From: Pseudomonas multiresinivorans
Lineage (GTDB): Bacteria; Pseudomonadota; Gammaproteobacteria; Pseudomonadales; Pseudomonadaceae
Direction of reading: 5' to 3'
DNA length: 64,000 nt
Assembly: GCF_012971725.1 (NCBI RefSeq)
Contig: NZ_CP048833.1
Span: 6,076,001 to 6,140,000, forward strand
Below, one piece after another: positions 26,561 through 35,544 of the stretch. Made by a program: the position numbers and the translations under genes. Numbering within the stretch: position 1 is the first letter of the stretch; the number at the start of each line of letters is the position of its first letter. Below the pieces are notes generated by a model. The model was not told where the DNA came from. It saw nothing but the letters and a program-made list of their open reading frames with translations, and did not search any database.

Positions 26561-26960
26561 AGGCTTTACTCTCATCGAGTTGATGATCACCGTCGTGATC
26601 ATTGCGATTCTGGCGGGCATTGCCTACCCGAGCTACCAAAGCTACACGATTCGCGCGAACCGAACGGAAGGCATCACTCTGCTCAATGACGCTGCCGCCC
26701 GCCAAGAGCGGTATTTCTCCCAGAATAATCAATACGCGACCACCACGGCACAACTTGGCATGGGCTCGGCGACATCGAGAAACAATCTGTACCAGCTGGC
26801 GATCAACCGCCCCAATACCAGTCAGTACACCCTGACCGCACAGCCCGTTGGGTCTCAGACGCAGGACACCACGTGTGGCAGTCTGACGTTGGATCAGGCT
26901 GGTGTCCGTGGAGCAGCAGGAGGAACGGTGGCTGCTACTGTGGCAACTTGCTGGAAGTGA
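26547..26960 (+). CDS. pilE: Minor pilin PilE
   Basis: 137 residues. Prepilin motif SKG|FTLIELMITVVIIAILAGIA, then PSYQSYTIRANRTEG, and a pair of cysteines near the end (DTTCGSL and ATCWK) like a pilin D-loop. PilE is a minor pilin needed for pilus assembly; it joins the tip complex to the PilA shaft. Start ATG AAC AAC AGT at 26547. Last gene of the operon, followed at once by a terminator. Confidence 0.95.
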   Translation: MNNSKGFTLIELMITVVIIAILAGIAYPSYQSYTIRANRTEGITLLNDAAARQERYFSQNNQYATTTAQLGMGSATSRNNLYQLAINRPNTSQYTLTAQPVGSQTQDTTCGSLTLDQAGVRGAAGGTVAATVATCWK

Positions 26961-26964
26961 CAAC

Positions 26965-26997
26965 AAAAAGCCCGATCATCTGATCGGGCTTTTTTTC
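26965..26997. terminator. Bidirectional terminator between pilE and ispH
   Basis: AAAAAGCCCGATCA-TCTG-ATCGGGCTTTTTTT style hairpin serves both convergent operons. Confidence 0.92.
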
Positions 26998-27012
26998 TAT
27001 AGCAGCGCTGAC

Positions 27013-27957
27013 TTAAAGGGCCTTCACCCGCAACTCCTTGGGCATCGAGAAGGTAATGTTCTCCTCCCGCCCATCCAACTCCACCTCGGCTTCCGCCCCC
27101 CAATCGCGCAATTGCTGAATCACGCCGCGCACCAGCACTTCCGGAGCCGAAGCGCCGGCAGTGATGCCGATGCGCTGCACGCCATCGAACCATTCCTTCT
27201 GCATGTCCTCGGCGCCGTCGATCAGGTAGCCCGGGGTGCCCATGCGCTCCGCCAGTTCGCGCAGGCGGTTGGAGTTGGAGCTGTTCGGGCTACCGACTAC
27301 CAGCACCAGATCACACTGGTCGGCCAGTTCCTTCACCGCGTCCTGGCGGTTCTGGGTGGCGTAGCAGATGTCGTTCTTGCGGGGGCCCTGGATGTGCGGG
27401 AATTTCGCGCGCAGGGCGTCGATCACCTTGGAGGTGTCATCCATCGACAAGGTGGTCTGGGTGACGAAGTGCAGGGCCTCGGGATTACGCACTTCCAGCG
27501 CGGCAACATCCGCCTCGTCTTCCACCAGGTAGATGGCGCCGCCGTTGGAGTCATCGTACTGACCCATGGTGCCTTCGACTTCCGGGTGGCCTTCGTGGCC
27601 GATCAGGATGCACTCGTGGCCGTCGCGGCTGTAGCGCACGACTTCCATATGCACCTTGGTCACCAGCGGGCAGGTGGCGTCGAAGACTTTCAGGCCGCGA
27701 TTCTCGGCCTCCTTGCGCACAGCTTGGGAAACGCCGTGAGCACTGAAGATGACGATGGTGTCGTCCGGTACCTGGTCGAGCTCTTCGACGAACACGGCGC
27801 CACGGTTGCGCAGGTTCTCCACCACGAACTTGTTGTGCACCACTTCATGGCGCACGTAGATCGGCGGGCCGAAGACGTCGAGGGCGCGGTTGACGATCTC
27901 GATCGCCCGGTCGACGCCGGCGCAGAAGCCGCGGGGATTGGCGAGTTTGATTTGCAT
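27013..27957 (-). CDS. ispH: 4-hydroxy-3-methylbut-2-enyl diphosphate reductase
   Basis: 314 residues (LytB). Last step of the MEP pathway: reduces HMBPP to IPP and DMAPP with a 4Fe-4S cluster. Conserved cluster cysteines are Cys12 in NPRGFCAGV, the Cys of FDATCPLVTK and that of ICYATQNRQ. The substrate-site ATQNRQ, GSPNSSNS and TAGASAPEVLV motifs are intact. Last gene of the ileS-lspA-fkpB-ispH series, 98 bp after fkpB. Confidence 0.97.
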   Translation of the reverse strand: MQIKLANPRGFCAGVDRAIEIVNRALDVFGPPIYVRHEVVHNKFVVENLRNRGAVFVEELDQVPDDTIVIFSAHGVSQAVRKEAENRGLKVFDATCPLVTKVHMEVVRYSRDGHECILIGHEGHPEVEGTMGQYDDSNGGAIYLVEDEADVAALEVRNPEALHFVTQTTLSMDDTSKVIDALRAKFPHIQGPRKNDICYATQNRQDAVKELADQCDLVLVVGSPNSSNSNRLRELAERMGTPGYLIDGAEDMQKEWFDGVQRIGITAGASAPEVLVRGVIQQLRDWGAEAEVELDGREENITFSMPKELRVKAL

Positions 27958-28055
27958 GGTGGCCTCGGGTGCTACGCAAGCCGGCCCACGAGGGGCCGGT
28001 AGGAATACTTCGCCTGGTGCGAAGCGGCCTCGCTGCGTGCGGGCCGCCCGCTCAT

Positions 28056-28493
28056 TCAGGCTGGCTGTACATCGATGATATCGACTTCGAAGGCCAGTGT
28101 TTTGCCGGCCAGCGGATGATTGAAGTCGATGGTGACGTGCTGCTCGTCGAATTCCTTGACGATGCCCGGCAGCTCGGTCTTCGCCGCATCGTTGAAGATC
28201 ACCAGCAGGCCCTCGGCCAGCTCCATGTCCTGGAACTGGTCGCGCGGCATCACCTGCACATTGGCCGGGTTCGGCTGGCCGAAGCCCGCTTCCGGTTCGA
28301 TGGTCAGCGTGCGCTTGTCGCCGGCCTTGAGGCCGAACAGCGCCTGCTCGAAGCCCGGCAGCAGGTTGCCGTCACCGACCTTGAAGGTGGCCGGCTGCTT
28401 GTCGAAGGTGCTGTCGACGACGTTGCCGTCTTCGAGTTTCAGGGCGAAATGCAGGGTGACCTGGGAATCGCCACCAATACGGACATCAACCAT
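28056..28493 (-). CDS. fkpB: FKBP-type peptidyl-prolyl isomerase of the SlpA/FkpB type
   Basis: 145 residues. FKBP domain with VTLHFALKLEDGNVVDST, LLPGFEQALFGLKAGDK and an insert-in-flap region around PNPANVQVMPRDQF, as in SlpA/SlyD. It lacks the His-rich tail of SlyD. Likely a cytoplasmic chaperone/isomerase. It overlaps lspA by 8 bp, so it is translated from the ileS-lspA transcript, an arrangement conserved in gammaproteobacteria. Confidence 0.93.
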   Translation of the reverse strand: MVDVRIGGDSQVTLHFALKLEDGNVVDSTFDKQPATFKVGDGNLLPGFEQALFGLKAGDKRTLTIEPEAGFGQPNPANVQVMPRDQFQDMELAEGLLVIFNDAAKTELPGIVKEFDEQHVTIDFNHPLAGKTLAFEVDIIDVQPA

Positions 28494-28995
28494 TGGCGGT
28501 CTCTCCGGAATTCTTCGATTTGAACATGTCCAGCGCCAGCATGATGGCGCCGACGGTGATGGCGCTGTCGGCCAGGTTGAAGGCCGGGAAGCGCCAGCGG
28601 TCCTGCCAGTGCACGAGGATGAAGTCCACCACGTGGCCCAGGACCATGCGGTCGTACAGGTTGCCGAGCGCGCCGCCCAGGACCAGGGCCAGGGCGATGG
28701 CCAGCCAGGTTTCGCCGCGCTTGAGGCGCTTGAGCCAGACCACCAGCACGATGCTGACCACGATAGCGATCAGGGCGAACAGCCAACGCTGCCAGCCGGA
28801 GCTGTCGGCCAGGAAGCTGAACGCGGCGCCGGTGTTGTAAGCCAGAGTCCAGCTGAACAGGTCCGGGATGACCACGATCTGCTGGTACATGGTCAGTTCG
28901 GCCTGGAAGAAGGCCTTGGTGACCTGGTCCAGGACGAACACCAGCACGGTGATCCACAGCCAGGGCAGGCGGCCGAAACGATCGGCGTTAGGCAT
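28486..28995 (-). CDS. lspA: Lipoprotein signal peptidase (signal peptidase II)
   Basis: 169 residues with start ATG CCT AAC at 28995, which overlaps the ileS stop by 8 bp; longer frames run into ileS. Four membrane helices. The catalytic aspartates lie in GNLYDRM and FNLADSAIT, and the conserved YNTGAAFSFL is present. Aspartic protease that removes signal peptides of lipoproteins such as BamD after diacylglyceryl transfer. Inner membrane. Confidence 0.97.
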   Translation of the reverse strand: MPNADRFGRLPWLWITVLVFVLDQVTKAFFQAELTMYQQIVVIPDLFSWTLAYNTGAAFSFLADSSGWQRWLFALIAIVVSIVLVVWLKRLKRGETWLAIALALVLGGALGNLYDRMVLGHVVDFILVHWQDRWRFPAFNLADSAITVGAIMLALDMFKSKNSGETANG

Positions 28996-31822
28996 AGTGA
29001 CGCACCTCGCCCGCGCCTTCGATGTTCTCGACACAGCGGCCGCACAGTTCCGGGTGCGCGGCATTGCTGCCGACGTCCGCGCGGAAGTGCCAGCAACGGC
29101 CGCACTTGGCGTGGGAGGACTTCACGACCTGCAGCTTCAGGCCCGGCAGTTCGCTGGCTACCGCATCGGCCGGGGCGGCGGACAGCGGCGCGACGGTGGC
29201 GGCGGAGGTGATCAGCACGAAGCGCAGCTCGTTGCCCAGCTTCTCCAGGCGCTTGGCCAGGGAGTCTTCGGCGTAGAGGGTGATCTCGGCCTGCAGGTTG
29301 CCGCCGATGGTCTTGGCGCTGCGCAGGTTTTCCAGCTCCTTGTTCACCGCGGCCTTGGCAGCCATGACTTCGTCCCAGTAGGCGCGATCCAGCTCGGCGT
29401 CGGCCGGCAGTTCCGAAAGGCCGTCGTACCAGGTGGTCAGCATCACCGACTCGGCACGCTCGCCGGGCATGAAGCTCCAGATTTCCTCAGCGGTGAAGGC
29501 CATGATCGGTGCGATCCAGCGCACCAGGGCCTCGGCGATGTGGAACAGCGCGGTCTGGCAGGAACGGCGGGCAACGCTGTTCGCCTGGGTGGTGTACTGG
29601 CGGTCCTTGATGATGTCCAGGTAGAAGCCGCCCAGCTCCTGCACGCAGAAGTTGTGCACCTTGGAGTAGACGTTCCAGAAGCGGTAATCGCGGTAGGCCT
29701 CTTCCAGCTCGCGCTGCAGCTGCAGAGCGCGGTCGATAGCCCAGCGGTCCAGCGCCAGCAGTTGGTCGTTGGGCAGCAGGTCCTTGACCGGGTCGAAGCC
29801 GGACAGGTTGGACAGCAGGAAGCGTGTGGTATTGCGGATACGACGGTAGGCGTCGGCGCTGCGCTGCAGGATGGTCTGCGAAACAGCGATCTCGCCGGAA
29901 TAATCGGTGGACGCGACCCACAGGCGCAGGATGTCGGCGCCCATGCTGTCGATCACGGTCTGCGGCACCACGGTGTTACCCAGGGACTTGGACATCTTAC
30001 GGCCGGACTCATCCACGGTGAAACCGTGGGTCAGCAACTGGCGGTACGGCGCGTGGCCGTCGATGGCGCAGCCTGTCAGCAGCGAGGAATGGAACCAGCC
30101 GCGGTGCTGGTCAGAGCCTTCCAGGTAGAGGTCGGCGGCCGGGCCGCTGGCGTGGCCCAGCTCGGCGTGGGAGCCGCGCAGCACGTGCCAGTGGGTAGTG
30201 CCGGAGTCGAACCAGACGTCCAGGGTGTCGTTGATCTTGTCGTACTGCGCGGCTTCATCGCCCAGCAGTTCAGCGGCGTCGAGCTTGAACCAGGCTTCGA
30301 TGCCTTCTTTCTCGACGCGCAGTGCAACTTCTTCCATCAGCTCGACGGTGCGCGGGTGCAGCTCGCCGGTGGCCTTGTGCAGGAAGAACGGAATCGGTAC
30401 GCCCCAGTTGCGCTGACGCGAGATGCACCAGTCCGGACGGCCGGCGATCATGCCGTGCAGGCGCGCCTGGCCCCAGTTGGGCACGAATTCGGTTTCGGTG
30501 ATGGCTTCCAGCGCGCGCTCGCGCAGGGTGGCGCCGGTCTGCGGCTGCTTGTCCATGCCAACGAACCACTGCGCAGTGGCGCGGTAGATCAGCGGGGTCT
30601 TGTGGCGCCAGCAGTGCATGTAGCTGTGGTTGATGGCCGCGTGCTTGAGCAGAGCGCCGACTTCGTCGAGCTTGGCGACGATATTCGGGTTGGCCTTCCA
30701 GATGAACTGGCCGCCGAAGAACGGCAGATCGGCCACGTACACGCCGTTGCTCTGCACCGGGCTGAGAATGTCGTCGTTGACCATGCCGTACTGCTTGCAG
30801 GTACGGAAGTCGTCCTCGCCGTAGGCCGGGGCGGAGTGAACCACGCCGGTGCCGGCGCCCAGTTCGACGTACTCGGCCAGGTAGACCGGCGAGAAGCGCT
30901 CGTAGAACGGATGACGGAAGCGGATCAGGTCCAGCGCTTCGCCTTGTGCGGTAGCGATGACCTTGCCTTCCAGGCCGTAGCGTTGCAGGCAGGACTCGAC
31001 CAGTTCCTCGGCCAGCACCAGCAGGCGCTCGCCGGTATCGACCAGCGCGTAGGTGAATTCGGGGTGGACGTTCAGCGCCTGGTTGGCCGGGATGGTCCAG
31101 GGAGTGGTGGTCCAGATGACGATGGCAGCCGGCTTGGGCAGGTTGGCCAGACCGAAGGCGGCGGCCAGTTTGCCTTCGTCTTCCACCGCGAAGGCGACGT
31201 CGATGGCGTCGGACTTCTTGTCGGCGTATTCAACCTCGGCTTCAGCCAGGGCCGAGCCGCAGTCGAAGCACCAGTTCACCGGCTTCAGGCCCTTGAACAC
31301 GAAGCCCTGCTTGACCATCTCGGCGAGCGCGCGGATTTCGCCGGCCTCGTTGGAGAAGTTCATGGTCTTGTAGGGGTTGTCCCAATCACCCAGCACACCC
31401 AGGCGAATGAAGTCGGCCTTCTGCCCTTCGATCTGCTCGGCGGCGTATTCGCGGCACAGTTCGCGGGTCTTGTCCGCCGGCAGGTTCTTGCCGTGGGTGG
31501 TCTCGACCTTGTGCTCGATCGGCAGGCCGTGGCAGTCCCAGCCCGGCACGTAGGGGGCGTCGTAGCCGGCCAGGGTCTTGGAGCGGACGATGATGTCCTT
31601 GAGGATCTTGTTGACCGCGTGACCGATATGGATGCTGCCGTTGGCGTAGGGCGGGCCATCGTGCAGGATGAATTTCGGGCGACCTTCGCCAATCTTCCGC
31701 AGCTTCTGGTACAGGCCAATGTCGTTCCAGAGCTTCAGGGTTTGCGGCTCGCGCTGCGGCAGGCCGGCTTTCATCGGGAAGTCGGTTTCGGGAAGGTTCA
31801 GAGTGGCTTTGTAATCGGTCAT
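28988..31822 (-). CDS. ileS: Isoleucyl-tRNA synthetase
   Basis: 944 residues, class I, bacterial type. Visible: HIGH motif in NGSIHIGHAVNK, KMSKS in GRKMSKSLGN, the CP1 editing domain between them, and a C-terminal zinc finger CGRCWHF...CGRC. Charges tRNA-Ile and hydrolyses Val-tRNA-Ile. It starts 21 bp after the ribF stop and overlaps lspA. Its zinc-finger form is the mupirocin-sensitive bacterial type by general family knowledge; not tested here. Confidence 0.98.
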   Translation of the reverse strand: MTDYKATLNLPETDFPMKAGLPQREPQTLKLWNDIGLYQKLRKIGEGRPKFILHDGPPYANGSIHIGHAVNKILKDIIVRSKTLAGYDAPYVPGWDCHGLPIEHKVETTHGKNLPADKTRELCREYAAEQIEGQKADFIRLGVLGDWDNPYKTMNFSNEAGEIRALAEMVKQGFVFKGLKPVNWCFDCGSALAEAEVEYADKKSDAIDVAFAVEDEGKLAAAFGLANLPKPAAIVIWTTTPWTIPANQALNVHPEFTYALVDTGERLLVLAEELVESCLQRYGLEGKVIATAQGEALDLIRFRHPFYERFSPVYLAEYVELGAGTGVVHSAPAYGEDDFRTCKQYGMVNDDILSPVQSNGVYVADLPFFGGQFIWKANPNIVAKLDEVGALLKHAAINHSYMHCWRHKTPLIYRATAQWFVGMDKQPQTGATLRERALEAITETEFVPNWGQARLHGMIAGRPDWCISRQRNWGVPIPFFLHKATGELHPRTVELMEEVALRVEKEGIEAWFKLDAAELLGDEAAQYDKINDTLDVWFDSGTTHWHVLRGSHAELGHASGPAADLYLEGSDQHRGWFHSSLLTGCAIDGHAPYRQLLTHGFTVDESGRKMSKSLGNTVVPQTVIDSMGADILRLWVASTDYSGEIAVSQTILQRSADAYRRIRNTTRFLLSNLSGFDPVKDLLPNDQLLALDRWAIDRALQLQRELEEAYRDYRFWNVYSKVHNFCVQELGGFYLDIIKDRQYTTQANSVARRSCQTALFHIAEALVRWIAPIMAFTAEEIWSFMPGERAESVMLTTWYDGLSELPADAELDRAYWDEVMAAKAAVNKELENLRSAKTIGGNLQAEITLYAEDSLAKRLEKLGNELRFVLITSAATVAPLSAAPADAVASELPGLKLQVVKSSHAKCGRCWHFRADVGSNAAHPELCGRCVENIEGAGEVRHYA

Positions 31823-31843
31823 CTCAGGGCCTGTTCAGGATCT

Positions 31844-32782
31844 TCAATCAAGCGGTTGGCCCAGCCAGTAGGCCCGGGCGGCGGCGATGTCGGCGAGGAT
31901 GGCCGCCTTGAGTGCCTCGAGCGAGGCAAAACGCTGCTCATCGCGCAGCTTCTGGTGGAACGTGATATCCAGGTGCTGGCCGTACAGATCGCCGGCGAAA
32001 TCCAGCAGATGTACTTCCAGGTGGGGCCGGCCGTCGCCATTCACAGACGGTCGGGTGCCGATGTTGGCCACTCCACTCTGGCGCTGCCCAGCCACCATGG
32101 TGCTGACCAGATAAACGCCATTGAGCGGTGCCTTGCGGCGCTTGAGCTGGATGTTCGCGGTGGGTGAACCCAGCGTGCGCCCCAGCTTCTGCCCGTGCAG
32201 CACGCGGCCGCTCAAGCGATACGGGCGACCCAGCAGGCGCTCGACCATGTGCAGGTCGCCGTCGGCCAAGTCCTTGCGGATACGCGAGCTGCTCACGCGC
32301 ATGCCGTCGACTTCCACGGTGGTCGCGGCTTCGACGGTGAAGCCCTGCTGCGCACTGGCATTGACCAGGAAAGCGAAGTCGCCGGAACGATCGCAGCCGA
32401 AGCGGAAATCGTCGCCCACTTCCAGATGGCGGACCCGCAGGCCTTCCACCAGCACCTGGCGGACGAACTCGGCGGCCGACAGCTCGCGCAGACGGCGGTT
32501 GAAGGTCAGGCAGAGGACGAAGTCAACGCCGTACTGGCGCAGCAGTTCGAGCTTCTCGCGCAGACGGGTCAGGCGCACCGGTGCGGCATCAGGCGCGAAA
32601 TACTCGCGCGGCTGCGGCTCGAAGATCACCACGCAGCTGGGCACGCCCAGCTCCAGCGAACGCTCGCGCAGACGCCCCAGGATCGCCTGGTGGCCAAGAT
32701 GGACGCCGTCGAAGTTACCGATGGTGGCGACACAGCCCCCGGACAGGGGCCGCAGGTTGTGAAGGCCTCGAAGCAGCTGCAT
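31844..32782 (-). CDS. ribF: Bifunctional riboflavin kinase/FAD synthetase
   Basis: 312 residues with start ATG CAG CTG CTT at 32782. N-terminal FMN adenylyltransferase domain with IGNFDGVHLGHQAIL, C-terminal flavokinase domain with GRTLGSPTANI and NGVYLV. Makes FMN and FAD. Upstream of ileS in the same direction; 106 bp separate it from murJ, in which I see no clear hairpin. Confidence 0.97.
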   Translation of the reverse strand: MQLLRGLHNLRPLSGGCVATIGNFDGVHLGHQAILGRLRERSLELGVPSCVVIFEPQPREYFAPDAAPVRLTRLREKLELLRQYGVDFVLCLTFNRRLRELSAAEFVRQVLVEGLRVRHLEVGDDFRFGCDRSGDFAFLVNASAQQGFTVEAATTVEVDGMRVSSSRIRKDLADGDLHMVERLLGRPYRLSGRVLHGQKLGRTLGSPTANIQLKRRKAPLNGVYLVSTMVAGQRQSGVANIGTRPSVNGDGRPHLEVHLLDFAGDLYGQHLDITFHQKLRDEQRFASLEALKAAILADIAAARAYWLGQPLD

Positions 32783-32888
32783 AGCGCGCGTATTGCTCAG
32801 AAAGTGGTCGATTATACCCGCACCCGCCGCGGCGCGACAGGCAAAATGCCGTCGCCGCAAACGGATGCAATGCTTTACCCGGCGAAGG

Positions 32889-34427
32889 CTACAGCACCGC
32901 CCGGCGGGAAAAGTCCCGCAGGCGGAAGCCCAGGAGCGCCAGCATACCGAAATAGGCGACCACACCGGCCACCACCAGCGCGCCCAGGCGCACCAGGCGA
33001 ATCGGCATGCCGCCCTGATCCCACGCCGGCATGAAGTGCATCATGCCGATCAGCACGGCGCACATCACCAGTACAGCTACGACTAATTTGGCAATGAACC
33101 TGCCCCAGCCGGCCTGCGGCTCGAACAGCTGCTGCTTGCGCAGTTGCCAGAACAGCAGGGCCGCGTTCAGGCAGGCCGCGAGGCTGATCGCCAGGGCCAG
33201 GCCCGCATGCTTGAGCGGACCAATGAACACCAGGTTCATCAACTGGGTGGAAACCAGGGTGAACAGCGCGATCTTCACCGGCGTCTTGATGTTCTGCCGC
33301 GCGTAGAAGCCCGGAGCCAGCACCTTCACCAGGATGATGCCGAGCAGGCCAACCGCGTAGGCGATCAGCGCGCGCTGGGTCATCAGGGCGTCGTGGGCAC
33401 TGAATTTGCCGTACTGGAACAGCGCGACAGTCAGCGGCTCGGCGATCACCGCCAGGGCCAGGGAACAAGGCAAAACCAGCAGGAAGCACAGGCGCAGCCC
33501 CCAATCCATCAGGCGCGAGTACTCGTGACGGTCATCGCTGGCGTAGGTCTTGGCCAGCGACGGCAGCAGGATGGTACCCAGCGCCACGCCGAGAACGCCG
33601 GAGGGCAGTTCCATCAGTCGGTCGGCGTAATACATCCACGACACCGAACCTGCGACCAGGAAGGAGGCGAAGATAGTGTTGATGATCAGCGAAATCTGGC
33701 TGACCGAGACGCCAAGGATCGCCGGCCCCATCTGCTTCATCACGCGCCACACGCCGGAATCACGCAGATTGAGGCGCGGCAGCACCAGCATGCCGATCTT
33801 CTTCAGGTGCGGCAGTTGATAGAGCAGTTGCGCCAAGCCACCGGCCAGCACCGCCCAACCCAGCGCCATGATCGGCGGATCGAAGTACGGCGTCAGGAAC
33901 AGCGCGAACAGGATCATGCTGACGTTCAGCAGGGTCGGCACGAAAGCCGGCACCGAGAAGCGGTTCCAGGTATTGAGGATCGCGCCCGCCAGGGACGCCA
34001 GCGAGATCAGCAGGATATAAGGAAAGGTCACCCGCAGCAGGGAACTGGTGAGCTCGAACTTCTCCGGTGAGTCGACGAAACCGGGCGCCGTCACCCAGAT
34101 CACCCAGGGAGCGGCAAGGATACCCAACGCCGTGACGACCGCCAGGATCAGTGTCAGCAAGCCGGACACATAGGCGATGAAGGTGCGCGTCGCCTCCTCG
34201 CCCTGCTGGGTTTTGTACTCCGCCAGGATCGGCACGAAAGCCTGGGAGAACGCTCCCTCGGCGAAGATCCGGCGCAGCAGGTTGGGCAGCTTGAAGGCGA
34301 CGAAGAAAGCGTCAGTCGCCATGCCGGCGCCAAACATGCGGGCGACTATGGTGTCGCGCACGAAGCCGAGCACCCGCGAGATCATGGTCATCGAGCTGAC
34401 CGCGGCCAGCGACTTGAGTAGGTTCAT
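32889..34427 (-). CDS. murJ: Lipid II flippase MurJ
   Basis: 512 residues, MviN family, about 14 membrane helices. The N-terminus MNLLKSLAAVSSMTMISRVLGFVRD and FGAGMATDAFFVAFKLPNLLRRIFAEGAFSQAF are strongly conserved, including the arginines in the central cavity. Moves lipid II across the inner membrane for peptidoglycan synthesis. Divergent from rpsT. Confidence 0.96.
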   Translation of the reverse strand: MNLLKSLAAVSSMTMISRVLGFVRDTIVARMFGAGMATDAFFVAFKLPNLLRRIFAEGAFSQAFVPILAEYKTQQGEEATRTFIAYVSGLLTLILAVVTALGILAAPWVIWVTAPGFVDSPEKFELTSSLLRVTFPYILLISLASLAGAILNTWNRFSVPAFVPTLLNVSMILFALFLTPYFDPPIMALGWAVLAGGLAQLLYQLPHLKKIGMLVLPRLNLRDSGVWRVMKQMGPAILGVSVSQISLIINTIFASFLVAGSVSWMYYADRLMELPSGVLGVALGTILLPSLAKTYASDDRHEYSRLMDWGLRLCFLLVLPCSLALAVIAEPLTVALFQYGKFSAHDALMTQRALIAYAVGLLGIILVKVLAPGFYARQNIKTPVKIALFTLVSTQLMNLVFIGPLKHAGLALAISLAACLNAALLFWQLRKQQLFEPQAGWGRFIAKLVVAVLVMCAVLIGMMHFMPAWDQGGMPIRLVRLGALVVAGVVAYFGMLALLGFRLRDFSRRAVL

Positions 34428-34598
34428 AGCGTCCAGAACTGGTAGAATGGCCGCCCCTGCCGGGCACGGCACTGGCCTAGAGCGTTTGCTCGACTGCCAG
34501 GCGAAGCGCAGCAGTGTAGGGCTGCGGGGCGAATAAATCACCCCATCCGCCGGAGAGCGTGCGCCTGTCGCACCGCTCGTCGGAGGCAGCTCATACCC

Positions 34599-34627
34599 TT
34601 GACAAGGCCTTGATGCAACGGCATTAT
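34599..34627 (+). promoter_or_regulatory. Sigma-70 promoter of rpsT
   Basis: TTGACA (perfect -35), 17-bp spacer, CATTAT (-10, four of six). It lies about 54 bp before the rpsT start codon. Confidence 0.75.
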
Positions 34628-34680
34628 TCGCGGCCTTAATTTATTCGCAACATCCCAAGTTTTTTTCGAGGAGCTCGACG

Positions 34681-34950
34681 GTGGCCAACACACCTTCCGC
34701 CAAAAAACGCGCCAAACAGGCTGAGAAGCGTCGCAGCCACAACGCCAGCCTGCGTTCCATGGTTCGTACCTACATCAAGAACGTAGTCAAAGCAGTCGAC
34801 GCCAAGGACCTGCCGAAGGCCCAAGCCGCTCTGGTTGCTGCCGTACCGGTCATCGACCGTATGGCCGACAAAGGCATCATCCACAAGAACAAGGCCGCTC
34901 GCCACAAGAGCCGCCTGAACGCCCACGTGAAGGCCCTGGCCACCGCGTAA
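34681..34950 (+). CDS. rpsT: 30S ribosomal protein S20
   Basis: 89 residues from a GTG start at 34681 with GAGGAG upstream. S20 signature ANTPSAKKRAKQAEKRRSHN, basic helices, and HKNKAARHKSRLN. Binds 16S rRNA early in 30S assembly. A rare start codon is also used for S20 in E. coli (UUG), where it takes part in autogenous control. Monocistronic with its own promoter and terminator. Confidence 0.98.
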   Translation: MANTPSAKKRAKQAEKRRSHNASLRSMVRTYIKNVVKAVDAKDLPKAQAALVAAVPVIDRMADKGIIHKNKAARHKSRLNAHVKALATA

Positions 34951-34964
34951 GCGTTCCGTTCTTG

Positions 34965-34991
34965 AAAAACCGGCCCCAGGGCCGGTTTTTT
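34965..34991 (+). terminator. Terminator after rpsT
   Basis: AAAAACCGGCCC-CA-GGGCCGGTTTTTT. Confidence 0.92.
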
Positions 34992-35051
34992 ATTGCCTGC
35001 GATTTGCCTGCCTGACACTTATCCACAGGGCGATTTTCTGCAGGCAAAAAG

Positions 35052-35077
35052 AAAGGGCGGTCAATCCGCCCTTTTTC
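35052..35077 (-). terminator. Terminator after creA
   Basis: AAAGGGCGG-ATTGA-CCGCCCTTT on the minus strand followed by CTTTTT; it abuts the creA stop. Confidence 0.85.
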
Positions 35078-35533
35078 TTACTTCTCAGGCCACGGCATGA
35101 TCGGAATCGCCGTCACCGCATTCTGCGGACTGCCTTCGATCACCCGGTCGCTATAGACCAGATAAACCAGCGCATTGCGCTTCTTGTCGAAGAAGCGCAC
35201 CACCTGCATGGTCTTGAATACCAGCGAAGTGCGCTGCTGGAACACCACCTCGCCATCCTTCAGCTCGCCGGCAAAGCGGATCGGCCCGACCTGACGACAG
35301 GAGATCGATGCCTCGGCGCGATCCTCCGCCAGCCCCAGCCCGCCTTTCACGCCGCCCGTCTTGGCCCGGGACAGGTAGCAACTGACGCCTTGCACCTTCG
35401 GATCATCGAAAGCCTCGACGACGATCTTGTCGTTCGGCCCGACCCACTTGAACACGGTGGACACTTCGCCAACCACATCGGCCCGCGCCAGCGCCGGCAA
35501 CAGCAGCAGTGCAGCGATCATTCCCTTGCGCAT
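35078..35533 (-). CDS. creA: CreA family periplasmic protein
   Basis: 151 residues. Signal peptide ending LLPALARA then DVVGEVSTVFKWVGPNDKIVVE. CreA family (DUF1318-like beta protein with VSCYLSRAKTGG and ASISCRQVGPI, which supply two cysteines for a likely disulphide). Function unknown. It starts 11 bp after proB on the same strand, so it is probably the last gene of a proB-creA transcript. Confidence 0.9.
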   Translation of the reverse strand: MRKGMIAALLLLPALARADVVGEVSTVFKWVGPNDKIVVEAFDDPKVQGVSCYLSRAKTGGVKGGLGLAEDRAEASISCRQVGPIRFAGELKDGEVVFQQRTSLVFKTMQVVRFFDKKRNALVYLVYSDRVIEGSPQNAVTAIPIMPWPEK

Positions 35534-35544
35534 ACGGACGCTCC

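Noticed and set aside
28868..32167. 1,099-codon plus-strand frame opposite ileS, ribF and lspA
   Set aside because: Spans several genuine minus-strand genes with intact motifs; low-complexity antisense product.
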